64,000 bases of DNA from JAVBMP01 sp031552315 (GCA_031552315.1 JAVBMP010000072.1:11515-75514), one strand, 5' to 3'. Shown: positions 8,111-16,773, numbered from the stretch's first letter. Notes: generated by a model from the sequence alone, not told the origin. Program-made: numbers and translations.

Positions 8111-10102
8111 TCAGCCGTCTGCTTTTTCTTGCAGCCTGCTTTCCAGTTCCGGGTCAAGTTCCACACGCAGGCCGGGCAGGGCGCGGTTTACCCGCACGGT
8201 TCCGGCGGCCTGGCCTTTTATGGGTTGTACGTCTTTGACCAGGGCGCACATGATTTCCGCCTTGCCGGCATCACGTTGCGGGCTTTTCAGCCCGGTAAGG
8301 GCGGCGGCTTCTTCCAGGGTGCGGCGGGGCACTTCAATGGCCGCGTTGGCCCGGCGGCATACCAGGTGGGCGCTTGGGCCGTCTGCCGCGTGAAACCAGA
8401 TATCGTGCGGCATGGACATTTTCAAGAGGGCCTGGTTGCCCTGGGCGCTACGCCCGCGCAGCAGTAAAAAACCGTCGCTTGAAATAAAACGTTGCACCAG
8501 CTTTTCCGCGCCCTTTTGGGGCGCTTTGCTTTGCGGCGCGTTTGTTTTTTTTGCGGCAGCGGCAGCTTTTTTGCTGCCCCGGCTTTCCTTCAGCGGGGGC
8601 AGGTAAAGCCCGTTCTTGGCCTGTTCAAGGTCTTTAAGGGCGGCGGACTTGCGTTCCGCCAGGATTTTCAGCCCCCTTGCCCCTCTGGCGGATTGGTGAA
8701 AAAGCTCCAGCATGTTTTCACGTATGCTTAGAAGCGGGTTAAGTTGCAAGCCCGCGCCCGCCGGAATTTCTGGCCGGGCATCTTTCAGGCCTGCTTGCCG
8801 GGCGCTGGTTGGCCTGGCCGGGGCTTCCGCCCGGTCTTCTGCCATGGCTTCCGCCCGGCTTTCCACCGGGTTTTCTATCTGGCCTGCCGCCCGGTCTTCC
8901 ATCCACCGATCTGCTTCCATCCTTTGATCCGCTTCCGGCCACGGATCCGCTTCCGGCGGCAAGACCAGCTGGCCGTTGGCCGGGGGGCGTTCATCAGGGC
9001 CGAAGCGCCACAGGTTTTTTTGCAGGATAATGGCGTTGGAGCGCAGTTCAAGCAGGTTTTGCAGGCGCTTTTCTTCTTCCGCCAGTTTTTTTACCAGGCG
9101 TTCAAGGTGGTTGACGGAACTTTTTTGCGCTTTGCGGTCTTCCTTGCCGTGCCACAGGCCAAGGGCTTCCAGCACGGGTTTTTCAAAGATTTTTTTGCAG
9201 GCGTCCAGCAGGGGCAGGGTTTGGACGGGCCTGGGGCTGGTTGCCTCGCCAGCCGTGTTGCCTGCCGTATTTCCAGTCGTGTTGGCCGCATATTGCGGTT
9301 CAATCACTTCCGCAGCTTCCGGGGTATTTGGGGGCAGCAGGGCCGTGGGCAGGGGCCAGGCGGATACAAGCGGGCCGCGTGCAGAATGGTAGATGTACAG
9401 GCTGCCCTGCCCGCGTTCGGCCTCATATTCCAAATCCGCCATAAGGCTCAGGGCCTCTGGCCCGTCAAGGCAGGCCAAGGTTTTACGCAAAAACGGGGTA
9501 AGAACGGGGTAGTTTTGCCAGGCTTGCGCCTTATCAGGACCCACGCCCGGGTTTTGGCCGGCGGGGGCGTCTTTGGCGAACAGCAGAACCGTTTTTGCCG
9601 GGGGCCATACAACCGGGGCGGCGCATTGCGCTTCCGTATGCAGGACGGGGCCTTCCGCCAGCCCCAGCGAGAAGGCCAGCGGTTCACGCCCCTTGCTTGC
9701 ACTGCCTGTATGGGCTGCGCCGCCTGTATGGGTTGCGGCGGCGTGGTGTTGGGCCCGGCCCGGCCCAATGCCCGGCCCAATTGGCAGGTTGCAAAAGATG
9801 CGGCGCTGGTTCCAGTCCAGTTCAAGGTTGAACAGGCGTTTGTCGCCCAGGTATTTGCGAAGGCGCATGGTGGCGGAAGAAGGTTCCGCCGGGTTGGGCA
9901 GGGGGGTTTCAGTCAGATAAAAGGCCGGGTGCTGGCGGTTGAAGCGCCAAACCAGGCGTTGTTTCGGCCCCGGATTGAAAATGGGGTTGAAAAGGGTAAG
10001 AACAAGAATATCTTCCGCCGGGGCATGAATTTTTTCCAGCCGCGCCCCTTCAAGCAGTTTAATCAGTTCCTGCCCCAGAAGGCGAAAAACGTGAGCGTCC
10101 AC
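8111..10102 (-). CDS. NFACT-family (RqcH/FbpA-like) protein
   Basis: 663 aa from a GTG start (MDAHVFRLLGQEL). The N-terminal NFACT-N region is clear to ~120. The C-terminal NFACT-R (DUF814) domain carries SMPHDIWFHAADGPSAHLV. Family members bind 60S/50S-peptidyl-tRNA complexes; bacterial RqcH adds C-terminal Ala tails during ribosome rescue, so ribosome quality control is the likely role. Between them is a coiled-coil segment (VKKLAEEEKRLQNLLEL) and an unusual low-complexity insert at about residues 385-440 made of short Asp/Glu/Arg/Ala/Trp words (EADQRMEADRWMED, ESRAEAMAEDRAEA), plus a GNTAGNTAG stutter near 275. These explain the above-usual length. The gene lies 75 bp downstream of a dksA-like gene on the same strand and may be co-transcribed. 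Confidence 0.8.
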   Translation of the reverse strand: MDAHVFRLLGQELIKLLEGARLEKIHAPAEDILVLTLFNPIFNPGPKQRLVWRFNRQHPAFYLTETPLPNPAEPSSATMRLRKYLGDKRLFNLELDWNQRRIFCNLPIGPGIGPGRAQHHAAATHTGGAAHTGSASKGREPLAFSLGLAEGPVLHTEAQCAAPVVWPPAKTVLLFAKDAPAGQNPGVGPDKAQAWQNYPVLTPFLRKTLACLDGPEALSLMADLEYEAERGQGSLYIYHSARGPLVSAWPLPTALLPPNTPEAAEVIEPQYAANTTGNTAGNTAGEATSPRPVQTLPLLDACKKIFEKPVLEALGLWHGKEDRKAQKSSVNHLERLVKKLAEEEKRLQNLLELRSNAIILQKNLWRFGPDERPPANGQLVLPPEADPWPEADQRMEADRWMEDRAAGQIENPVESRAEAMAEDRAEAPARPTSARQAGLKDARPEIPAGAGLQLNPLLSIRENMLELFHQSARGARGLKILAERKSAALKDLEQAKNGLYLPPLKESRGSKKAAAAAKKTNAPQSKAPQKGAEKLVQRFISSDGFLLLRGRSAQGNQALLKMSMPHDIWFHAADGPSAHLVCRRANAAIEVPRRTLEEAAALTGLKSPQRDAGKAEIMCALVKDVQPIKGQAAGTVRVNRALPGLRVELDPELESRLQEKADG

Positions 10103-10177
10103 AAAATATCTCTAGAACAGGTTCGTTTTTATAAGGTACAGGGCGCGGGGCAGTGGCCTGCCCCGCCAGTGCTGGCG

Positions 10178-10540
10178 TTAATCATTGCGCAGGTGTTCGT
10201 CTTCTTCCTGCTTGCTTTTGCAGTTGATGCAAAGGCGGGTTACCGGGCGGGCCTTGAGGCGCGGCACGCCGATATCTTCGCCGCATTCTTCACAAATGCC
10301 GTAGGTGCCGTCTTCAATGCGGGTTATGGCCGCGCGTATTTTTTTGATCAAACGGCGTTCACGGTCGCGTATGCGCAAGGTGAAGGCCCGGTCAGATTCA
10401 ACAGTGGCCCGGTCTGCCGGGTCGGCGCACAGTTCATTGCTGTCTGTCATATCCTCAATGGTAAGGTCGCCCTGTTTAAGGGCTTCTTCCAACATTTCAG
10501 CCAGATGCTTGCGAAAATATTCAATGTCTTGTTGTTCCAT
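10178..10540 (-). CDS. dksA: DksA/TraR C4 zinc-finger transcription factor
   Basis: 120 aa starting MEQQDIEYFRKHL, with GGGAG nine bases before the ATG; a GTG at 10564 would add eight residues and has no better site. The coiled-coil tip carries DPADRA, matching the DxxDxA motif that reaches into the RNA polymerase secondary channel. The C-terminus has a C4 zinc finger, CEEC-x17-CINC. Such proteins cooperate with ppGpp to reprogramme transcription. The DxxDxA motif favours DksA over shorter TraR-like paralogues, but these bacteria often carry several DksA-like genes, so orthology is not certain. Confidence 0.85.
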   Translation of the reverse strand: MEQQDIEYFRKHLAEMLEEALKQGDLTIEDMTDSNELCADPADRATVESDRAFTLRIRDRERRLIKKIRAAITRIEDGTYGICEECGEDIGVPRLKARPVTRLCINCKSKQEEDEHLRND

Positions 10541-10564
10541 GATCAGGTCTCCCAGGTAAACCAC

Positions 10565-10864
10565 AACTGCCGTTCAGTTTTACTGAAAAGGCGCCAGTAA
10601 TCAGTTATACGGTGTATCAATTTAGAGCGGTCGGCACTTGAAACAGCCTGACGGCGCACAAGGCGCGTCCGCAGCTATTCAGCGGCAAGGATTTTTTGAC
10701 AAACCCCCGCGAAGCAAGCCACTTTAACAGAAAATTGCCCAAGATCATTTTAACGCTGGAATCATTGCCACGCAACGTGAAAGATGCATGGCAAACACTG
10801 CGGCAAGGCCTTGAATAACCGGAACAAATTGCGGGTGCCGTCAATTTGCCGCGCCCGGCGTTGT
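10565..10864. repeat. Degenerate family B repeat region
   Basis: GCACTTGAAACAGCCTGACG, CGCGTCCGCAGCTATTCAGC and GGCAAGGATTTTTTGAC run parallel to the full family B copy at 5315-5440, with losses. A minus-strand frame at 10617-10844 crossing it has no coding character. No gene is called in this 300-bp gap. Confidence 0.55.
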
Positions 10865-11161
10865 TCAGGAATCAGCTTCCTTGTCCGCTATTTTTTTATC
10901 CCCTTCCTGCAAGCGGTCAAGGAACTTGTCACGGCATTCGTAACTGCAAAAACGGTGCACGTCATTGCCGTTGCGCACGCTTATGCTGTCTGATTTTGAA
11001 ACATAGGTGCCGCAAACCGGGTCTTTTACCAGATCATTGGTCCCGGCCACATTTTCCTGTTCACGTTTTTTCTTGAACTCGCCCTTCTTGCGTTTGAAGT
11101 CGTTGCGGAACATAAAGTAAATAACGGCAACGGCAAGAATAATCCAGAAATATTTATTCAT
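10865..11161 (-). CDS. Membrane-anchored YHS-domain protein
   Basis: 98 aa starting MNKYFWIILAVAV, with AAGGAAG ahead of the ATG. One N-terminal transmembrane helix (residues 4-19) is followed by a basic linker and a YHS-like domain with VKDPVCGTYVSK and HRFCSYECRDKF. The YHS fold with paired Cys residues is thought to bind metal and often occurs with copper or heavy-metal proteins. No metal transporter is next to it here, so the role is open. It is on the same strand as folK and dksA, but with gaps of 126 and 324 bp. Confidence 0.7.
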   Translation of the reverse strand: MNKYFWIILAVAVIYFMFRNDFKRKKGEFKKKREQENVAGTNDLVKDPVCGTYVSKSDSISVRNGNDVHRFCSYECRDKFLDRLQEGDKKIADKEADS

Positions 11162-11287
11162 TGCTACTTCCTTGTAAGCTGTGGTTAAACCAGCATTTTT
11201 GCCGGGACTTTAAAGTGGGTTGCGCTTAACGCCTGGCCCTTGCCCGGAGCCGGATTCATTTTTTGGCCCTTTGGCCCTTTGGCCCGG

Positions 11288-11833
11288 TCAGCTTTGAAAT
11301 ATCTTGTCGCCTTCAAGCCGATACGTAAGGTCTTTTAGCGCTTCAGCGGCCGTTTTTCCGTTTTGCAGCGGCGTATCCGGCACCAGTTCCGCCAGGGGCA
11401 CCAGCACAAAGGCGCGTTCCAGCATGCGCGGGTGGGGCAAGGTAAGGCGCTGGGTATTTATGCCAAGGCCGTCAAACATCAGCATGTCAATGTCAATGTT
11501 GCGCGGGCCAAAGCGCCGGTTGGCGTCACGCTTGCGGCCAAGGGTATTTTCAATATGCATGAACTTGAAAAGCAATTGAATGGCCGCCAGCTGCATTTTT
11601 TTGGCGTTTTCCGCCGGGGTGCCCCCGGCTTCATATTGACATTCAAGCTCAACTACCTGATTATGAAACCAGGGTTGGTCAGTATCGTCAACCGGCTCAG
11701 TACGGTAGACCCCGGAAACGCGCAAAACCCGCGCCTCTGGTATTTCATTGATAGCTTCCACAGCTTTTTCCAAAAAAAGCCTGCTATCACCAAGGTTAGA
11801 ACCAAGGCTGATGTAAACTTTGCTGTAACTCAT
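11288..11833 (-). CDS. folK: 2-amino-4-hydroxy-6-hydroxymethyldihydropteridine pyrophosphokinase
   Basis: 181 aa. FolK transfers pyrophosphate from ATP to 6-hydroxymethyl-7,8-dihydropterin in folate synthesis. The N-terminus YISLGSNLGDS, the mid signature RRFGPRNIDIDMLMF (HPPK motif with the two metal-binding Asp residues) and LPHPRMLERAFVLVPLAEL are all present. Length is within the normal 160-180 range. A run of GGCCCTTT words overlaps the region just past its stop codon. It is divergent from the xerD-like gene; no other folate genes are nearby. Confidence 0.95.
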   Translation of the reverse strand: MSYSKVYISLGSNLGDSRLFLEKAVEAINEIPEARVLRVSGVYRTEPVDDTDQPWFHNQVVELECQYEAGGTPAENAKKMQLAAIQLLFKFMHIENTLGRKRDANRRFGPRNIDIDMLMFDGLGINTQRLTLPHPRMLERAFVLVPLAELVPDTPLQNGKTAAEALKDLTYRLEGDKIFQS

Positions 11834-11982
11834 TGATTAACCTGTCTCTTCTTGCAGCTTTTATGCATAATTTGAGGCGCTTAAAAACTGTTGCAATAAG
11901 CTACCCTTGCTTTTCTTCCCTGTCAAACTTTTTCTAACTGTTTGGCTTTATAAACAGCGGGACAAGTTTGTCAACTGGCTTG

Positions 11983-12060
11983 ACAACGGGGTCGGCAACG
12001 GGGTTGCCAGTTGGCCTGGAAATGGGCCTGCCAACGGGCCTGGCAATTGGCCCGGGCGCA
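11983..12060 (+). repeat. Degenerate GGGCCTGGCAAY-type short repeats
   Basis: Repeated words GGCAACGGGG, TTGGCCTGGAAATGGGCCTG, CCAACGGGCCTGGCAATTGG, spaced 10-17 bp, lie upstream of the xerD-like gene in the divergent gap with folK. No function is assigned; they could be slippage-derived. Confidence 0.45.
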
Positions 12061-12097
12061 AACCTTTTTCAAAACAGCCCGTTTGGGATGTTGAACT

Positions 12098-13048
12098 GTG
12101 ATTATACACAACAAAATGGTAAAAAAGCAAGAAAACAATAACAGGCCGGACATGCCGGCCGGGCTGGCTGATCCGCTTCTTGACGCATACCTGCAACATC
12201 TGCTGGTGGAAAAGGGCCTTGCGGAAAATACCCTTGCGGCATATCAGGCTGATTTACTTGGGTTGTATGAATTTTTAGAGGCGCATGCCCTGCCGCTTGC
12301 GGAGCTGGATGACCAAGGGCTTTTGCTTTACATTGCCCGCATACGGCGCAACAAGCTTTCCGCCCGTTCTTTGGCGCGCCACCTTTCCGCCTTGCGCGGC
12401 TTTTTTGCCTTTGCTTGCGCTGAAGGGGTCTTTAATAAAAACCCGGCGGAATTTTTGGAAAACCCCAAAATAGAAAAAGACCTGCCTGAACTGCTTACCC
12501 GCGATGAAATGCGCGCCGTGCTTGAAAAGCCGAACCTGAATGACAAATTGGGCTTTCGTGACCGTGCCATGCTGGAACTGCTGTATGCGTCCGGCCTGCG
12601 GGTTTCTGAACTGTGCGGGTTGAAGCCGCTGGATTTTGACCCCACCGCCGGGGTGTTGCGGGTGTTCGGCAAAGGTTCCAAGGAACGGATTGTGCCCATG
12701 CACATGGAAGCGGCAAGGTATTTGAGCGATTACCTGGCCCACTGGCGGCCCCTGTTCAGCCCCATTTGCGACAACATTTTTTTGAACCGTTCCGGCAAGC
12801 CCCTTAGCCGGGTGGGGGTATGGAAGCTGGTGCAGCGTTACGCCCAGGCCGCCGGTATTTTCCGGCCAATTTCCCCGCACAGCTTCCGCCATTCCTTTGC
12901 GACGCATCTGTTGGAGGGCGGGGCGGACTTACGTTCCGTGCAAATGCTGCTGGGGCATTCCGACATAAGCGCCACAGAAATTTATACCCACGTGCAACAG
13001 GGCCGGCTGGAGAAAATTCACCGGGAACATCACCCCAGAAGCAAGTAA
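12098..13048 (+). CDS. xerD: Tyrosine recombinase, XerD-type
   Basis: 316 aa from GTG 12098; ATG starts at 12116 or 12152 are also possible, and the N-terminal SAM-like domain begins near residue 24. Catalytic residues are all visible: R168 (ASGLRVSE), K192 (GKGSKER), H260 and R263 (SPHSFRH), H286 (LLGHSD) and Y295 (EIYTHV). Xer recombinases resolve chromosome dimers at dif with FtsK. The single-gene context, with no integration signs around it, supports a housekeeping Xer protein over a phage integrase. XerC versus XerD cannot be settled from motifs; the label follows overall similarity. It converges on the S1-domain gene across a strong bidirectional terminator. Confidence 0.85.
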   Translation: MIIHNKMVKKQENNNRPDMPAGLADPLLDAYLQHLLVEKGLAENTLAAYQADLLGLYEFLEAHALPLAELDDQGLLLYIARIRRNKLSARSLARHLSALRGFFAFACAEGVFNKNPAEFLENPKIEKDLPELLTRDEMRAVLEKPNLNDKLGFRDRAMLELLYASGLRVSELCGLKPLDFDPTAGVLRVFGKGSKERIVPMHMEAARYLSDYLAHWRPLFSPICDNIFLNRSGKPLSRVGVWKLVQRYAQAAGIFRPISPHSFRHSFATHLLEGGADLRSVQMLLGHSDISATEIYTHVQQGRLEKIHREHHPRSK

Positions 13049-13052
13049 TTGT

Positions 13053-13075
13053 CCCTCCATAAAAAGGCTTTCTTC
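13053..13075 (+). repeat. Family D fragment after xerD
   Basis: CCATAAAAAGGCTTTCTTC and the three preceding C/T bases match, in reverse, the inner stem of the long hairpin at 46995-47153. Confidence 0.55.
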
Positions 13076-13110
13076 ATTTGCCTTCACATTGCGCATTTGG
13101 TCTGTTGATC

Positions 13111-13159
13111 AAATATAAAGACAAAAAGCGCCAAAATGGCGCTTTTTGTCTTTATATTT
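13111..13159. terminator. Bidirectional terminator between convergent genes
   Basis: A 23-bp perfect inverted repeat (left arm ends GACAAAAAGCGCCA) with a 3-nt loop. A- and T-rich outer arms let it work in both directions, between the ends of the convergent xerD and S1-domain genes. Confidence 0.9.
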
Positions 13160-13174
13160 CAAGCTGATAACTGA

Positions 13175-14797
13175 CTATTTTTTCTTCTGGATGGCGGCCT
13201 GAAGAATGTTGCCCAAAGATCCGAAACCTTCGGCGGCCTTGGGGGCGTGCTTCTTCCAGTCTTTTTCTTCCGCGCTGCGGCCTTCACGTTGGCCGCTTCT
13301 GGCGCGTTTGGGGTCTTTATCGGCCCTGGCTTCAACCTGGCCGGCAAATTCCGCCTGTTCGGCTTCTGTAAGGGTAAGGGATATTTTTTTATCCGCAAGG
13401 TTTATTTCCCCAATTTTCACGGTAAATTCCGTGCCGGGGGCCATTTTGTCAAACTTGGCGCGCCCATTGCCCTGGGGCAGGGCGGAATTGGGCAAGAGGG
13501 CGGTAACGCCGGGGGCCAGGCTTATGAAAAGCCCGAAGGGGGCGCGGCGTTCAAGGCGGCCTGTAACTTCCGCGCCGGGGGCGAAGCTGTCTTCAACCTT
13601 GTCCCACGGGTCGCCGGCCACATCGCGCAGGCTGAGGGAAACGCGCTTTTTATCAAGGTCAAGTTCCTTGATTTTTACGGTTACCACGTCGCCAACTACC
13701 AGAACATCGCTAACCTTGTTCACGCGTTTTTCATAAGAAAGTTCTGAAATGTGAATAAGGCCTTCAATGCCGGGCAGCACTTCCACAAACGCGCCAAATT
13801 GAGTGGTGCGCAGCACTTTGCCGCTTACCACGTCACCGGCGTTCAGGCGGCCACCCACGTTTTGCCAGGGGTTTTCTGTAACCTGGCGCACAGAAAGGGA
13901 AATGCGCGGGCCTTTTTCCCCCTGGCCAAGGCTGAGCACCTTTACGCGCAGGGTGTCGCCAACGGCGCATACTTCTTCCGGCTGCTGCACGCGGGACCAG
14001 GAAAGTTCAGACACGTGCACCATGCCTTCCACACCGGGGGCCAGTTCCACAAAAATGCCGAAGGGCGCAAGGCGAACCACGCTGGCTTCCAGCACATCGC
14101 CAACATTCACCCCGGCCAAGAAAGCCTCACGGCCTTCATTTTGCTGGGCTTCAAGCAGGGCGCGGCGGGAAAGCACAATATTGCGCCCGCCCTTTTCAAC
14201 GCGCATAACCTTGAAGGAAAGGGTTTTGCCGATCAGCTCTTCCGGGTTTTCAACCGGGCGCAGGTCTATCTGGCTTACGGGGCAGAAGGCCCGGCGCTTC
14301 AGAATATCTACGGAAAAGCCGCCCTTGACCACGCCGCTTACCTTGCCGTCTATGGGCAGGCCGCTTTCTTTGGCGGCTTCAAGGGAAGCCAGGTTGCCGG
14401 AACCGCGCCCGTAGCGTGAAAGGCGCACTTCATGGGCGGAAGCGTGAACAACGTGCAGGTCAAGCGTATCACCCACCGCGTATTCTTTTATGCCGTCCTG
14501 TTCCAGTTCGGCCCGGTCGACCAGCCCGTCAACCTTGCTGCCTGTGCTTACAAATATGGTATCATCCGTAATATGCACAATTGCGGCTTTAACGCGCTGG
14601 CCCACTTCCAGGCGGGGGGCCGGGGTTTCTTCCTGCGCGGCCAGAAGTTCCGCGAAGCTTGCGCCTTCATCGGTTTCCGTGTTTTCAACATTGGCCGGAA
14701 GGTGTTCTACATGCGGCATGGGGAGATGCGGTTCAAATTTTTCCGGCATGGGTTGATCTTCTTTCACTTCCGGCAGGTTTTGATTGTTCTCGGTCAT
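13175..14797 (-). CDS. S1-domain RNA-binding protein (ribosomal protein S1-like)
   Basis: 540 aa starting MTENNQNLPEVKED, with AAGGAG eight bases before the ATG. The frame extends to 15208, but that part has no coding character. An acidic N-terminal tail (~60 residues) precedes five S1 OB-fold repeats at about 62-127, 134-205, 215-290, 300-375 and 385-470, each with a VxGxVxxxxxFGxFV-type core (for example VVSGKVLRTTQFGAFVEV). A basic tail with Arg/Lys/Gly (~475-540) follows. S1 proteins help bind mRNA to the 30S subunit. Classical S1 has six domains; this five-domain version with a basic tail may be a paralogue acting on selected RNAs, so no rpsA symbol is given. Confidence 0.85.
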   Translation of the reverse strand: MTENNQNLPEVKEDQPMPEKFEPHLPMPHVEHLPANVENTETDEGASFAELLAAQEETPAPRLEVGQRVKAAIVHITDDTIFVSTGSKVDGLVDRAELEQDGIKEYAVGDTLDLHVVHASAHEVRLSRYGRGSGNLASLEAAKESGLPIDGKVSGVVKGGFSVDILKRRAFCPVSQIDLRPVENPEELIGKTLSFKVMRVEKGGRNIVLSRRALLEAQQNEGREAFLAGVNVGDVLEASVVRLAPFGIFVELAPGVEGMVHVSELSWSRVQQPEEVCAVGDTLRVKVLSLGQGEKGPRISLSVRQVTENPWQNVGGRLNAGDVVSGKVLRTTQFGAFVEVLPGIEGLIHISELSYEKRVNKVSDVLVVGDVVTVKIKELDLDKKRVSLSLRDVAGDPWDKVEDSFAPGAEVTGRLERRAPFGLFISLAPGVTALLPNSALPQGNGRAKFDKMAPGTEFTVKIGEINLADKKISLTLTEAEQAEFAGQVEARADKDPKRARSGQREGRSAEEKDWKKHAPKAAEGFGSLGNILQAAIQKKK

Positions 14798-14958
14798 TCT
14801 CAAGGCTCCTTGACGTGGCGGATAACGTACCGGGCAAAAAAGCATTCGCGCCCGGCGTTGCCATTTTCCATACCAGCGCGAAGCGTAGTAGGCAACATTT
14901 TTTTTGGGCTGGATAAAAAATCTTTTTTTAGGTTCAACCATGGAAGGGCGTAAGAGGC

Positions 14959-14974
14959 TGGCATGGAAAATGCT
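14959..14974 (+). promoter_or_regulatory. Sigma-54-like promoter for the hook gene
   Basis: TGGCATGGAAAATGCT has the invariant GG (14960-14961) and GC (14972-14973) separated by exactly ten bases. It differs from TGGCACG-N4-TTGCW at only two places. It lies 80 bp upstream of the flgE start. Hook and rod genes are sigma-54 dependent in many proteobacteria. Prediction only. Confidence 0.5.
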
Positions 14975-15053
14975 TTTAAGTCCGTGAGAGGAATTTTTTG
15001 CCGCAAGGCGGATGATTTTTTTGCGGGAGCAATCTGTGCGGGAGTAAACTGTT

Positions 15054-16532
15054 ATGATGAGTTCACTTTTTATAGGCGCCAGCGGAATGCGCAGCCTGGG
15101 CGAGGGCATGGGGGTTATAAGCAATAACCTTGCTAACCTCAATACCGTGGGCTTCAAGCAATCCATGATGCTGTACCAGGATTTGATAAGCGAGACCGTG
15201 CCGGCCACATCAAACTACCACACCGGGCTTTCACAGGCCGGCATGGGCGTTGCGCCGGGCAGCATACGCACGCTGTTTACGGATGGGGGCTGGGAAGCTT
15301 CCAACACCGTTACGGATATGTCTATTAACGGCATAGGCTATTTTGGCGTGCAAAACTCGAAAGGCGCAACCTTTTACACCCGCGCGGGCAACTTCCGCTT
15401 TACCAAAGAAGGCGACCTTGTGGACCCTAACGGGTATACGCTGTTGGGCCATAAAATAACCAATGGTCAGGAAGATGGCGCGGTTACGCCCGTAAGGCTT
15501 GACGTAACCCCGGGCAGCGCCGTGCATACCATACCGGCCAAGGCCACGGGCAGCCTGGGCATGGTTTCCAACCTGGGCGGGGTTGGGGCCACGGCCAATG
15601 ACCCGGCCAACCCGTTTTTTGCCCTGACAAACAAGTGGGACGGCGCGCAACAGTCCGGGCTTGGCAGCGGAGACTACAGCTATTGTGAACCGGTCTCCGT
15701 GTACGATTCCGCCGGGAACCGGCACACCATGACCATATATTACAACCTGGCCGGGGAAAGCGGCGGTAACAAGACCTATGAATACCTGGTGGGCATACCC
15801 CCCGGAGAATCGGCGGATTCGGGCAGCCCGCAAGCCGGCATGCTGATGAGCGGCACCCTGAGCTTTACATCACAGGGGCAATTGCAGGGCATGACAGCCT
15901 TTAACCCGGACGGAACCCCGGCGGCGCTGGTGAATGGCGTGCCCCAGTTTACGGCAAATTTTGCCGGGTCCGGGGCGCAGGCGGTTACCCTGGACTTTGG
16001 GCTGAAGATGAACGCGGGCTGGAACCCGGCCATAACCAACCGCGCCGACGGCGGGGCGGTGGACGTAAGCGCCTTTTACGCGGCAACCCCCGGCGCGCAG
16101 CGTTCAGTAAACGCCACAACAGCCTTTGGCGACAGCAAGGCCAACCGGATGTCCCGGCAGGACGGCTATGCCACAGGGTACCTTAGCAACCTGGTTATTG
16201 ACCCGGACGGCACGGTAAGCGGCGTTTACAACAACGGCCAGACGCAAGACCTTTACCGCATTGGCGTTTACCGCTTTACCAGCCAGGACGGCCTGAAGCA
16301 TGAAGGCAAGAACCTGTTTTCCGCCACGCTGGAATCCGGCCCCGCGCAGGAAGGCCGGGCCGGTGACGAGAATTTTGGGGTGATAAGTTCATATATGCTT
16401 GAACAGAGCAACGTGGACATGGCAAGGGAATTTGCCCAGATGATAGTAACCCAGCGCGGCTTCCAGATGAATAGCAAGGTTGTGACCACGTCAGACCAGA
16501 TGTTGCAAAAGGCGCTGGAGCTGAAGCGGTAA
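15054..16532 (+). CDS. flgE: Flagellar hook protein FlgE
   Basis: 492 aa; GGGAG nine bases before the first of two tandem ATGs. The N-terminal rod/hook signature SNNLANLNTVGFKQS is clear, followed by the hook-type GYFGV and FYTRAGNFRFTKEGDLV motif, a D1/D2 region, and a C-terminal coiled-coil heptad region SNVDMAREFAQMIVTQRGFQ typical of flagellar axial proteins. FlgE polymerises into the hook joining basal body and filament. The length fits FlgE better than FlgF/FlgG. No other flagellar genes are in the window, so the gene stands alone with its own promoter and terminator. Motility is implied but cannot be confirmed here. Confidence 0.9.
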   Translation: MMSSLFIGASGMRSLGEGMGVISNNLANLNTVGFKQSMMLYQDLISETVPATSNYHTGLSQAGMGVAPGSIRTLFTDGGWEASNTVTDMSINGIGYFGVQNSKGATFYTRAGNFRFTKEGDLVDPNGYTLLGHKITNGQEDGAVTPVRLDVTPGSAVHTIPAKATGSLGMVSNLGGVGATANDPANPFFALTNKWDGAQQSGLGSGDYSYCEPVSVYDSAGNRHTMTIYYNLAGESGGNKTYEYLVGIPPGESADSGSPQAGMLMSGTLSFTSQGQLQGMTAFNPDGTPAALVNGVPQFTANFAGSGAQAVTLDFGLKMNAGWNPAITNRADGGAVDVSAFYAATPGAQRSVNATTAFGDSKANRMSRQDGYATGYLSNLVIDPDGTVSGVYNNGQTQDLYRIGVYRFTSQDGLKHEGKNLFSATLESGPAQEGRAGDENFGVISSYMLEQSNVDMAREFAQMIVTQRGFQMNSKVVTTSDQMLQKALELKR

Positions 16533-16553
16533 AATCAAACGATAAAGTGAAAT

Positions 16554-16575
16554 GAGGCCATTGTGCAATGGCCTC
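16554..16575. repeat. Solo family A palindrome P4 with 14-bp direct repeats
   Basis: AGGCCATTGTGCAATGGCCT lies 22 bp after the flgE stop codon. It is flanked by two exact copies of CGATAAAGTGAAAT (16540-16553 and 16575-16588). The direct repeats suggest insertion or slippage at this target. Confidence 0.8.
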
Positions 16576-16605
16576 GATAAAGTGAAATTGATTCGGGGGA
16601 TGCAA

Positions 16606-16638
16606 ACAGGCCGGGCAAAAACGCCCGGCCTGTTTTTT
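16606..16638 (+). terminator. Intrinsic terminator of flgE
   Basis: An 11-bp perfect stem ACAGGCCGGGC / GCCCGGCCTGT with a 6-nt A-rich loop, followed by six T residues. Confidence 0.9.
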
Positions 16639-16644
16639 GGGGTA

Positions 16645-16713
16645 GAATGCCTTCGGCGACCAAGGGCGCTGCCCTTGGAACCCGGCGGGGAAATGATTTC
16701 CCCGCACCCCTCG
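16645..16713. repeat. Family C gene-end repeat
   Basis: AATGCCTTCGGCGACCAAGG, then AAGGGCGCTGCCCTT and GCGGGGAAATGATTTCCCCG hairpins, then CACCCCTCG. The same modular order occurs near 32430 (reverse), 40109 and 53653 (reverse). Confidence 0.7.
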
Positions 16714-16773
16714 TCAGGGTTCTGCATATGCTTAACGGCTTGCTATTATTGGCGATTTGCGGTTTGGGCTTTT

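Noticed and set aside
8744..10600. 618-aa plus-strand frame opposite the NFACT and DksA genes
   Set aside because: Antisense shadow of GC-rich genes. It has no motif, is Phe/Gly/Arg-biased, and both real genes on the other strand have clear domains.
12098..13048. XerD-type gene as the integrase of a genomic island
   Set aside because: The neighbours are housekeeping genes, no attachment repeats or phage genes are present, and the protein matches the Xer pattern across its length.
14798..15208. N-terminal extension of the S1-domain protein frame to 15208
   Set aside because: A strong AAGGAG site precedes the ATG at 14797, the added sequence is not S1-like, and it would overlap the flgE start region.
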